The notes under the pieces: generated by a model
What the model saw: the letters and a program-made list of their open reading frames with translations, nothing else
Told to the model about the DNA's origin: nothing
The model's database searches: none
Assembly: GCA_947652115.1 (NCBI GenBank)
Contig: OX393569.1
Span: 1,617,315 to 1,681,314, forward strand
Reading direction: 5' to 3'
Length of the DNA stretch: 64,000 nt
Source of the DNA: Blastomussa wellsi
Lineage: Eukaryota > Cnidaria > Anthozoa > Scleractinia > Plerogyridae
In this document: piece after piece, positions 23,555 to 34,180 of the stretch
Layout: every line of letters begins with the position of its first letter
Position numbering within the stretch: the first letter of the stretch is position 1
Translations under genes and position numbers: made by a program

Positions 23555-26500
23555 CTACTCCTGTAAGTCAATCACAAGGTCGTCATCGCCTTCATATATG
23601 TTTCCATGGAAACTAGAAGACCCTGGAGAATCTTCATTTTCACTGCAATAGTTTTGAAAAAGTAATGTTCAATAACAAGTGTAAATAATTTATGTGATTG
23701 TGAAGTCTGTTTCGAGATTGGCCGGGAATGTCAAAGTCTATTTCTGGTGTCGCGCGAGATTTCTTAGCCTCCTACGAAAACGTTCTTTTGACTCCTCAAT
23801 AGACCAATTCCGATATATTAATATTCTAACATGTCACCGAGGCTTGGGGGAATAAAACAAAAGACTTTGCATCGAGGCTTAGGGATGAAGAAATAATTTC
23901 TTTTGCTTAATTCCCCTAAGCCTCGGCGCCATGTTAGAATTTTAATATATTGGAATAGATCAATTTCGATATTTTAGAATTCAGTCTGAAACAATAGACA
24001 TCACTACGAGGCTCCGGGGAATAAACTATATAATTTGTGGGGGTTATTCCCCGGAGCCTCGTAGTGATGTCTATTGTTTTAGGCTGGATTTTAAAATATC
24101 GAAATTGGTCTATTGGTCTATTGCGGGACGAAGATTGCGTGACGATGACACAATGTTGCGGACACAAATGTTTCCCTGTTTGCCCGCGCGCGCGACATTG
24201 TTGCGGACTCAATTTTTGTGTCCGCGACGCAAAAAATATTTCTGATTTTATTCAGAAACAATCTGTGTCCGCAACAAATGTTGTTTCATGAGCAACAATG
24301 TGTCCTCGTTTGCCACCACCTTCAGGCCACTGCGCTGTAAACTACATAAATATTAAATTGGATTTTTTCGGGTATAAATATGCCTATCTGAAACAGTTTC
24401 TATCGGAGGCTGCAAGGCCAAAACATCGATATTTAAATATAGGGTCGGAAGAACACTAAAAATGACAAACACACAAACCTATCTCTCTCATCATCCTCCA
24501 CGTTAAACATTTCCTGCGGAAGTTCTTCAGTGGCCTGTGGCATGTGAGAAGTGGCGCAGCTGCTTGATTCAGACACAAGCCGCTCAAGCTGTTGCTGGCA
24601 AGTAATGGAAAGAGAGAAAAGTGAGATGCATTCGGATTGGTTGATTTTAGTCATTGGCCTTCTCCGATTTCTTCAATGGTATTGCGAATGACTGGATGAC
24701 GGAACGAACGAATGAACATATGAACGAACGGACGGACGGACGAACGAACGAATATAGACTATGAACGAACGAACGAACGAAAGAATGAATGAACATAGAC
24801 TATAAACCAACGAACGAAAGAATGAACATATGAACGAACGAACGAACGAATGAACATATGAACGAACGAACGAACGAAAGAATGAATGAACATATGAAAG
24901 AACGAACGAAAGAATGAACATATGAACGAACGAACGAACGAATATAGACTATGAACGAACGAACGAACGAAAGAATGAATGAACATAGACTATGAACCAA
25001 CGAACGAAAGAATGAACATATGAACGAACGAACGAACGAACGAATGAACATATGAACGAACGAACGAACGAAAGAATGAACATATGAACGAACGAACGAA
25101 CGAACATATGAACGAACGAACGAAAGAATGAATGAACATATGAAAGAACGAACGAAAGAATGAACATATGAACGAACGAACGAACGAACGAACGAACGAA
25201 CGAACGGACGGACGGACAGACGAACGAACGGTCGGACGGACGGACGAACGTAGCATTAAGTGACCAGGAGTATTTCCAATAACATGGACGCTTCGTGCAA
25301 TAAAAATACGCTGGCCATTTCGCACGGACTTCCTACTCGGTCAATAATATTTTCTTTTCTGAACTACGTGAAAACTGGCGACAATGGTGAAATGGATTTC
25401 AATGTTAACATGCTCTCACTTGGTCCACCATAGATGAGTCGTCTCTTTGTGGATTCTGTACAGGCTGTTTTGTGTTTGTGTGAAGCTGTTTGGGTGAAGA
25501 GGCCACTGCTGGTATGAAACAAAAAAATGCACACCATAAGATCACTATTTTTACAACTGAGGGAATTACTCTTTGGTCTATGGTCCGTGAGACTATGGTA
25601 AGGTCTCCATATCAGACCGAAGCTGCTCAGGATTGTAAACAATTTTTTCCAGTAATGTGTCCGACACATTGTGGGACGCCATATTGCAACACCAGGGACT
25701 TTACGAAACCACGACGGCAACGCCAACGACAACGTCCACAAAAAAAATGCATTTAAATTATGGTAAAATAGACAAACTTCGCCAATGTTCAATCAAATCC
25801 CTACTAAAGTTGGCCACTTGCCTATCTGAACAATTTTTTTGGGTTTTCAATGCAAATGCCAATCTTTTGCGTTGACTCTGTTTTGTCCGATCAAAATGTT
25901 AACTTAGTCGGGCATATGTCTTTTCACAGGAAAAACAATTATTTTCAGCATTGACATTACGATTGTAACACCTTACCTTGTTTAGAGATGCGTATAACTG
26001 TCCTATGTGCATTACAATAGCCAGACTTGGATCGCTTACTAATTCTCTCCTGACACTGGTTGCCCTGAAAGACACAGTAAGACATCACTTTATTTGCCAA
26101 AAAGTACCGTTGAAATCTGTTAATTATACCAAACTATTTAGTAGTTTTAGTAATATTAAGAAACTGGATGAAATGTCGCCAAAGGTACCCTTTTTCAAAA
26201 GGCAGGATTTCAAACTATTGCATGAGCTAAAACCATATTAATGGGATCCACTGCAGGGCCGTCATTAAGTTTTGCATCACCTGTAGCCCCGTTCTCCAGA
26301 ACCCGTAGCAAACTTGTTACTTTGTGGTTGAATTCTATCAACAACAGGAAATTTCACCCGTAGCACCAAGGGAAAATCAAGCATACTCAGTCATAACAGG
26401 TGTTACAGGTTACGGCCCTTAATGACAGTCCGGTCACTGTATTCCCTGAACAGAACAAACAAACAAAGCACTGGTTCTTACATTATTTACATATTTACAC

Positions 26501-29500
26501 TGGATACTCTTCTTGTCTTTAACAGCTGTTGGTTCACCTCCCTGGAAAAAAATAAAACGACAACACTCAAATAAAGGCCAGAGCTTAGCTTGCAGTAGCT
26601 TACGGATCCCCCAGTGTAGCTTTTGCTATCTTTTTGCGGGCTAGGTGCACTGTTGCTGTTGTCTGTTCTCTTGTTCTCCTGAAGGGTGTCAAGCCGTTTG
26701 TGTGAGACCGTATGAGACCTACACCAGAAACCAAAGTTGCAAGCAGTTTTAAATGTTAGTTCTACAAGTAGTAACTTTAAAAATCCTTTTCTCCAAAAGT
26801 GTGCTTGGAGAAGTAAGTTAAATCTCCTCCCGGAAAGACTGATGGAAGTCTATTAGCAAACTTTGTATAACTGCGGTAATTTTAGCTTTAGCTTTTCTCC
26901 AAAAGTGTGCTTGGAGAAGTAAGTTAAATCTCCTCCCGGAAAGACTGATGGAAGTCTATTAGCAAACTTTGTATAACTGCGGTAATTTTAGTTTTAGCTT
27001 TTCTCCAAAAGTGTGCTTGGAGAAGTAAGTTAAATCTCCTCCCGGAAAGACTGATGGAAGTCTATTAGCAAACTTTGTATAACTGCGGTAATTTTAGTTT
27101 TAGCTTTTCTCCAAAAGTGTGCTTGGAGAAGTAAGTTAAATCTCCTCCCGGAAAGACTGATGGAAGTCTATCAGCAAACTTTGTATAACTGCGGTAATTT
27201 TAGTTTTAGCTTTGTTCACACACCCAAAATTGTGAACACCAAGCCACTGTGGTAAAACACACTTACAGCACTGCTTGTACCATCTGAAGAGAGATAAGGA
27301 AACATGCCCAAACTTTCTGCAGCAATTCCATGGTTCACAACTTGTGTCTTCTTTGGTCGACTGCTATGAAATGAGAACATTAATTAAGACTCAAATTCGG
27401 AATTAATTATACCAAGAATAAAGTTTATATTGGAGTCTAGGGCCAATCAGGCAAGCACCTATCTAAAAAAAGCTGTGAATCTGATTGGTTTATTCCTCTG
27501 TTTTCTATAGATAGTTAACAGAACTGTGCTATAAAATGCACAAAATCCAATAGTGTGCAGAGTGTGAGCAAATCAATTTCAAAATTGCCAAAATATTTTT
27601 TCATGCAAGTTTTGTTTCATGCTTCCAACCAACAGACCTTTTTACTGATACGGCAACCATTTTGAATTCTATTGTTTCAAGTAGCTATTATGGGATGCCC
27701 AGGGGCCAAATTAATATGTATTTGCCTCCTGGGCATCCCATAATAGCTACTTTAAACAGTAGAATTCAAAATGGCCGCCATATCAGTAAAAAGGTATATT
27801 ACTGAGAAATGGTGCACCTGGGAACTATGGAGAACACTCCAGAAGCTAGGGTTACTTAAAAGCTTCTTTTGTGACCTTTGATCAAAATTCCTACGTGCAC
27901 CATTTAAGCAACAGAGGACTTTTGCCATGTTTACACAGCCTCGTCTAACCACAAGGGTGTTGGGATAATTCAAGACAGTTATGCAAACCCAAGATGCAGT
28001 CAAGGGTTTGCCTAACTTTTGAGAATTCTCCCAAACCCCCGAGTGCTTAGATGAGGCTATGTAAACACGGAAAATGTTCTCAATTGCTTTTATAAAATAT
28101 TTCTTGATAATATGCACAAAACTAAAACGTCACAAGCATGTTTATATACTCTAATCTAAAAACACCTATCAACCGATGAGAACACAAATAGTATTTCAGT
28201 TATTTTATGAGACTCAATAGTGTATAGTAAATCGTGATTAAATTGTTAAATATAAATGTATAATTTTTATTGAAGTTAAAATAGGGAAGCTTCTCACCTG
28301 TTACTAGCTGGTGGTTGAGGTGTTTCTCCAATGAGTACCTAAAATATGTTTTAGAAATCAAACTAACGTTTTTTTTTTCAATGTAAAACTTGTGACCTTT
28401 CCATTAAAACCCATATTCCCCAATTTGGCCCTGTGGAAATTTGAATGGGTTTAAATCAACTGATTCAATGTGAAAGACTAATTTATCAACATGACACAAG
28501 CATCGGACAAAGAAAAATTCTGAGTCCCCAACAGGAATCGAACCCATGACCTCCCGAACACCGGTAAAAATGAGCTCGCTCTCCATGAGTTCTCGTAGCT
28601 CAGTGGATAGAGCGCCCGCCCGGTGTTCGGGAGGTCATGGGTTCGATTCCTGACCAGCTACCGACAGGCTAGCAATATGTGACAGTGAACTTTGCAAGGC
28701 TTTGGCTTGTGTTTCCACCTCAGCCTTAAGCTACAGCAGATAGCATAACCATCAACCTTCATAAATCTTGTTATCATGCCCAACCTCATCCAATGTTATT
28801 GTTTTCGCAGCAGCAAACTATTTATTACACTGTACCTTTGGTCCTTCATTATCGCTTACTCCTGATGATGAAGCTGTACCATCGTCATCTGCAGACAGTC
28901 AACAAAATATTGACAACCTCAGCTAAATCAACAGAAGGTTGAGATATGTGACTAAAACTGACTTAGCAAATCAGAAGCTTTTTTCCCCTTTTTTCATCAA
29001 ACACTGCAAGTTCTTTCTTTATTCAGTTCTTTCGGTTCTTTATTTATTTATGTTTTTTTCTAACAGGTACAAATTGGACATGCCCACAGGTAGCAGATGC
29101 TAATCTAGGTGGGTCATGTCGTAACTAAAGAGAGTAGGTAGACAAGTTTACAGGAAATCAAGAAGATAAATGTACGAGTATATAAACACTGTACATATTG
29201 CTTAAATGTTCAATGATGATATAGTCGTATAATTAATTTTGTTTCACTAAATAAATTGGAAAAGCAACAATTATTGAAAATGATCCTTGGACTGTAGGAC
29301 TGAAATCATATTAAAAGAGATTTACTTGTGTAAAAAAAGGAGTCAGGACACAAAGAAATTCCAATAATAAAGACAATAGCCATTCATATTAGTTTTGGAA
29401 TTTATTTATTTATACTGGGAGAAGCCAGAACTTTGGCTGTACTCAAGACTACTTTACCAGATGATGAATGGTCCACACTTTCATATTGCAGAAGTCTATC

Positions 29501-32500
29501 AAGCAGAAAACTGCAAAAAGAATAGAATTATGATTGTCATTATAAACTAACACTAAAACTAATTTACATGAGATTTACAAACCAAAGGTCAAGGTTATGA
29601 TTTCCTTTGTTTAAACTTAATGAATTATAAATAAATAAGTTTGCGAAAGTGCTAAAGCTGACTTAGATAATAAAATATCGCACATTATTATATGCATTCT
29701 GATTGGTTCTTTCTTGGTCGGCAATTTGCCATACAGACCATTTCCATAGAAACGGTCCTTAGCTGCGTATTTTTTTTGTAAAGTTGGATAATTTAAAATC
29801 TGCCACAATTGCGCAAAAGAAAACATGTATAGATAATCTAATTAAAAAATGTTTTAAAAATCGTGATAGCCTGTTATTTTGGAGTTGTTCGTTACGGTGG
29901 AAAACCTCTGAATTCAAGTCACCAAAAGTGCGTCAGTTTTTAACAAACATGCATGACCCGAGTGCCATATAATAAACTACTTACTAACGCAGCTTGCTCG
30001 AGCCATACTGTGGAATATTGACCCTCGGCCGTTTTGTACTGACCTTGTTGTGCTTGGTCCGTACTTCCACGACAAAAGGCCAGTATTCCCCAGTATGGCC
30101 CTCATGCTTGGTTAGTAAGAGGTTAGTATTGCACAGTGCATGACAGAGTGGCTACATAATTGCATTAATATCAGTAACAATATCACTGTATACAGCATCT
30201 GGGCAAGTAAAAGTTTCCTGTGAAGCCAGTTACTACCAGCAAAATGCCAGAGTAAGACCAACATTAACTAAAAATTATGAGATTAACAGGTAAACAAATC
30301 AATAGCAACTGCATGTGAAAATATGTACCTTTTGTCCCTGGAAACACGAAGAAGTTTCTTCTGTACTCTTCTGAGCTCCTCTTGGAAATATTCTTGTTCC
30401 TAACACACATATAATAAGCCTAATTATATAGCTACATCAAAATCCATTACTGTCAACAGATGCATTTTGTATCAATTTTTGCCAACTGTCCAAATTTAAA
30501 ATAAATAGGACAGTTTTTGCTCAAACTGTCCAATTTAAGAAAAATCTGGATAGCTTCCAAAAACCAATCAATTGTCAAGAAAAACTAGTTTGGAGGGTGA
30601 AACATTTGCTATGTTCATATACTTTTGGATGCTATATAATTAGATGCAACACTACAATGCAGATGGATAATGCTCATTATTCATCTTGGTTTACTTTTTC
30701 ATGTTTTGTATATGTAACAGGACTACATGCTTGTCCAATTTGACAATACTGGTAATTGGATGAGAAAAAATTCCAAGGACTGGTAAAGCATAAAATAAAA
30801 AAAAAAAAAAATGACTTTATTTAGTGTCAATGTGTTTAGCACTGCTGTGCTAATTTGGGACACTGTACGTAAACAAATATTGTAAATGAAACAGAAAGTT
30901 CTTAAAAATCCCAACTGGCAGGAGGCAGACCAGTTGGCTATTTACAAAGCGTGGAGGAGTTGAATTCGGGACCACCGAAGGCAAATCCGTTTTAGTGGCA
31001 GGGAGGAGGACTCGAACCCGGGACCACCTGATTACAAGTCCAGCGCCCTGACCACTAGGCCACGCTCGCCTCAAAGGCCACGCTCGCATGCAGCATGTAG
31101 TCCTATTATATATACAAACCATGAAAAATACAAACAGTAAACCAAGATGAATAATGAGCATTACCATCTGCATTGTAGTATTGCATCTATAGGGTAAATC
31201 AGTAACTATTATAATTGTGTTGACAGCAAGTTGTTGAGAAGTTCTGTAGTTGTGCAACAATATACCAATGCACTGATGAATTACAATATTTTTTGTCACG
31301 ATCTAAATATCTATATTACAAAAAGGTATGACAATATCATCATATAATGTTGTCATTCTTCATGAACATTCAGAAATAATTGTCTTTAATGACTCCTTGC
31401 CCAAGTCTAAGCCCTTTCAGAGCTATTTATTAATTAAAGGAACCCGTGAAAGGGAAAAATATCCCATCTTTGCTTTCTACTGCTTTACGTGCTTCTGGTC
31501 ACGCATCTTTCAATATGGCAGCAGTTCCAATTCTTTGTCAGATGACGTAGTCCAGGGATTTCAAAATGTTTTGAAGTAGGTGTCATAAACTGGTAGAGTA
31601 GGCGGCTGTTACAAGTGAGCTTTTGGTCACAAGCTGATTGCTATGACCAGAGTAGCCGGCGGCATAATAGTCAAGTAGCCGGTGGAACTCCGGCAGCCGC
31701 CACCTTGTTTTGAAACCCCTGGCAGTCTTGTGCGCCCACGGACAAAACACATGTATCGTATTGTGGCACTTCTATCAAGACGTATCATAAAGTGAGAAAT
31801 TGTATCGTTGTAGCCCTAGGGATCTGTAATAGCATGGCCCCTATCACTACTGATTTGTCTGATCAAAATTGGAACTTGTCAGAAACATATTTTTTTCATG
31901 GAGAGAAAATTATTTGCAGCCCTATATCCATGTTATTGGACAATATTTCTGTGCCAATTTTAAGACAAATGGGTGCAAAATGAATCAAAATCAAGAATTG
32001 TGTTATGGAAATGATTAAAGGGATTACTACAGTGGGACAGGGATTGTAATGAGACAGTCACATTAACAATGTGCTTGTAGTGGCAGAATCCCTGCTAGCA
32101 GAGGCTCTTTTCCTGGTGTTCGCTGATGTTCCCTCTACCATGGGTCAAAAACGGCTTTGATTTAAGCGCCATCCAGTCTTGGACGGCTCCATTTAAAATG
32201 CATGCTGCTTGCATTGTTCGCTGACCACAACTTGAGCCTGTTGCATCTCGTGCATTTCTTTACATTAATTCCGCTGTCATTTATTGAGCCCACATTGTAA
32301 ACATGGCAAGCTCGTTGGCGTGCTCGAAAGAGTTCAATTGCAAAGAGTTTTGGATAACCTCAACAATGGAAAGTTAAAAAAAAATTTAGTGTTAAAATGG
32401 AGCAGGAGCTGTTTGACAACGATGATAAACTGAAGTGAAAGGTTTTATTTTCATCACATGCTACGAACATCACGCGATGGCTCGGTCGCTAAGCCGTGGA

Positions 32501-34180
32501 ACATGCTCCATCTAGCCATTTTCAACCCATGGCAGAGGTCTCTTTTCTCCCGTCTGTGAACACCAGGAAAAGAGCCTCTGCTAGCAGGGAAAGTGGCAGA
32601 TTACCGCCATAAATTTACTTACATAAAGCAGAAACTTAAGTTTCCTCTTTAAAGTCTTGTATTTATCTCTGTAGTTAGGGCTATCGGTGCAGTGGCTGTT
32701 AGTTTCTGATGAATAAAAGATACAACATGAACAAATGATCTGGCTTTGTTGAAGAGAGAATTATATCAGCACTTTCCTCTCCTTTTTCTGGTGGGGAGAG
32801 GGGGGACTATGGGACTTAACCTGTCAGTAGAGAAAGAAGGGGGAGGTGTGAATATAAAACTGATGTCACATCCTATGCAGGTCACGATCATATGCAGGTC
32901 ATAACCCTTTAGCTACCAACTCCCAGAGTTAAAAAATCTGGAGACATCTAGAAATCTTTGCATTTCCAATCAAAAACAGCTCAAATAAGAACACTAAAAT
33001 CCAACCGTGAGATTTGATGAAAAACGTGGAGACTCCCGAGAAAACTGGGAGAGTTAGCAGGTATGCGATCCTATGCCGGTCATGACGACCAGCATAGGAC
33101 CTGCACAGAATGAATCCTGGCCAGAATTTTCTGTACAGACTTCGCTGCATTCAATCCATATTTCAAGACCAAGTGTAAATATTCTCCAAGTACAGCTCTC
33201 ATGTTTAGTTGTTAAGATGTATATTTATCGCACAATCTGATCTTTTCTGATGTTCATAAGTTTGTATTAAAAGTGAGTATTTTGTTCCATAAAATTAATA
33301 AACCCCTCCTTTCTCCTGAAAAAAAAAACAGTTCAGAATCATGCTTCATTTTAAACATTTTGTTCTTAAAGACCAACTAACCCTTTGAATTTTCAATGAT
33401 CCCCCAAGGATTGGATATGATATTTTCCAAAAACAAATATTAATTTTGCACTATACATCAGGGCGGAATAGTATATATGGATTGCATAGCATACTATTTC
33501 AATTATATAGTCTATTTCATATTTATAAACTCTCAAACTAAAGTGAATTAAGCTTATGCACCTATCAATGTAAATCCCATGGTGTGGGCGTGCAGGCATA
33601 AGTGGGTGATTTGACAGTAGTCATTGTCCTGTAGTGGGGACTTTTGACCGTTTTATTGGACTTCCTAGCAGTATTTTATTGACTTTCATTGACTCATTTG
33701 ACAATCTACAATTTCCCTGGGGTATGGCAATTGAACAGAAAATCTCAGCTCAGTTCAAATCCCCAACATATGCCCCAACCCCCCCCCCCCCCCCCTTCCC
33801 CTGGATTTACATTTGATACGTGTATTATTTTTGCATAGACTTTCTCAAAGTCCTTTAAATTCTTTGTTTTTTCGCGTCGCTCGTTCAGTCGCTGCGCGAT
33901 CTCGCTTAAAACTCACTTCGCTCGCTTTCAAACAAGAAAGGAAACCTAAGGGCCACTTAGAGCATTTTCGCAGTGGTAGATCGTTTCGATCAAATATGCT
34001 GGATCGTTTTGGTACCATGAAAAGCGAAACAATATGAGAAACAAAACAGAACTGAAAGTATCATAGAGACATAAATTAACACATTCGTTTAAATATATTA
34101 TATAAGTTTGTTGTCGAAAGCTAAATAAGAGCAAAACATCACAAGAAACACAAACCTGGAACAGGCATCATGGCCGCCAT
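23555..34180 (-). CDS. INO80E: INO80 chromatin-remodelling complex subunit E, complete (312 aa)
   Basis: Nuclear subunit of the INO80 nucleosome-remodelling complex. Exons in order of transcription: 34180-34156, 32705-32623, 30399-30329, 29510-29458, 28888-28836, 28338-28298, 27363-27267, 26678-26604, 26541-26482, 26064-25977, 25508-25420, 24594-24479, 23642-23555 (stop TAG). All phases agree. The conserved N-terminal coiled coil is clear: RDKYKTLKRKLKFLLYE, then YFQEELRRVQKKLLRVSRDK and SFLLDRLLQYE, as in vertebrate INO80E. The end GDDDLVIDLQE matches the family's terminal DDDLVID motif. The middle is Ser/Pro-rich and low in conservation. Exons 26482-26541 and 25977-26064 together encode C-x8-C-x12-C-x2-H, a C3Hc3H-type finger that I do not recall in the human protein. 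An in-frame ATG at 34195 would add five residues; 34180 was chosen for its +4 G and alanine-rich start. Introns hold many repeats. Confidence 0.93.
23799..24122. mobile_element. Two adjoining fold-back elements in INO80E intron 12
   Basis: Element A (about 23799-23962) has arms with ccgatatattaatattctaa and ttagaattttaatatattgg plus cgaggcttggggga. Element B (about 23958-24122) has near-perfect arms ggctccggggaataa and ttattccccggagcc with gacatcactacgag. Both are bounded by a taga(c/t)caatt-like sequence, so they may be one family inserted side by side. The region after it (24122-24300) has repeated ttgcggacac motifs. Confidence 0.75.
24690..25255. repeat. GAAC-tetranucleotide minisatellite in INO80E intron 11
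   Basis: Over 500 bp of gaac units interrupted at intervals by catatgaa, gaatgaat, agaatgaa and atagactatgaa, giving a higher-order pattern. The reverse complement reads ttcg repeats. It has no stop codons over long stretches in several frames and yields Ser-Phe-Val-Arg-like repeats, but there is no exon signal. Its outer ends turn to gacggacg units. Confidence 0.95.
26787..27212. repeat. Four tandem 106 bp repeats in INO80E intron 7
   Basis: Copies begin ttttctccaaaagtg at 26787, 26893, 26999 and 27105, exactly 106 bp apart, and are almost identical (for example tattagc against tatcagc in copy four). Each unit carries an 8 bp stem, ttctccaa and ttggagaa, around an 8 nt loop. The low divergence points to recent expansion. 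Confidence 0.95.
27636..27795. mobile_element. Fold-back element in INO80E intron 6
   Basis: Arms of about 70 bp (acctttttactgata and tatcagtaaaaaggt at the ends; tattatgggatgcccagg and cctgggcatcccataata inside) around a spacer of about 20 bp. It has no coding capacity. Confidence 0.85.
28505..28665. mobile_element. Head-to-head pair of tRNA-derived SINE heads
   Basis: Left copy on the - strand (28505-28580) and right copy on the + strand (about 28588-28665) share ggtgttcgggaggtcatggg and the box B-like ggttcgattcc. The right copy also has a box A-like tagctcagtggatagagc and an anticodon loop ccggtgt (GGT, threonine-like). The T-stem does not pair well, so these are read as SINE heads and not functional tRNA genes. 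It lies in INO80E intron 5. Confidence 0.7.
30480..30790. mobile_element. Repeat of the ATTGGAC-rich family
   Basis: Shares aggactacatgcttgtccaa, the rc of aaaccaatcaattgtcaag and other blocks with 61925-62305. It lies in INO80E intron 2 and runs directly into the SINE at 30808. Confidence 0.6.
30808..31078 (-). mobile_element. tRNA-Thr-derived SINE
   Basis: On the - strand the head reads gtggcctagtggtcagggcg, with an anticodon loop like cttgtaa (TGT, threonine) and box B gggttcgagtcc. The body then includes the rc of cggaccaccgaagg-like and gccaactggtctgcctcctg blocks, and the tail ends in an A/T-rich stretch. The same family occurs at 57588-58045 (+) and 60062-60318 (-). Confidence 0.8.
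31551..31725. mobile_element. About 160 bp repeat module shared with 57829-58005
   Basis: Contains ggtcacaagctgattgctat, gaccagagtagccggcggca and gttttgaaacccctgg. The module occurs inverted at 57829-58005, where it interrupts a SINE. It has no coding potential and its ends are near cagggatttc and gaaacccctg, which are inverted repeats. Confidence 0.7.
32088..32591. mobile_element. Inverted-repeat element with 9 bp target-site duplication
   Basis: The ends atccctgctagcagaggctc and gagcctctgctagcagggaa are long inverted repeats (gaacaccaggaaaagagcc and partner extend them). The 9-mer agtggcaga flanks both sides (32079-32087 and 32592-32600). A 9 bp duplication fits Mutator-like elements. The right end is only about 30 bp from INO80E exon 2 (32623), close to the 5' splice site of intron 2. 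Confidence 0.85.
33557..33823. mobile_element. Inverted-repeat element with poly-C inner arm
   Basis: The ends cacctatcaatgtaaatccc and ggatttacatttgatacgtg are imperfect inverted repeats. The inner part holds gtggggacttttgaccgttt, shared with 2095-2232, and a C-run of more than 15 bases. It lies in INO80E intron 1. Confidence 0.6.

Noticed and set aside
24673..25325. Several 70-110 codon - strand frames rich in Ser-Phe-Val-Arg
   Set aside because: They are translations of a tetranucleotide minisatellite in an INO80E intron.
28588..28665. tRNA-Thr gene (GGT)
   Set aside because: The T-stem does not pair, and the copy is part of a repeated SINE head; not a functional tRNA.
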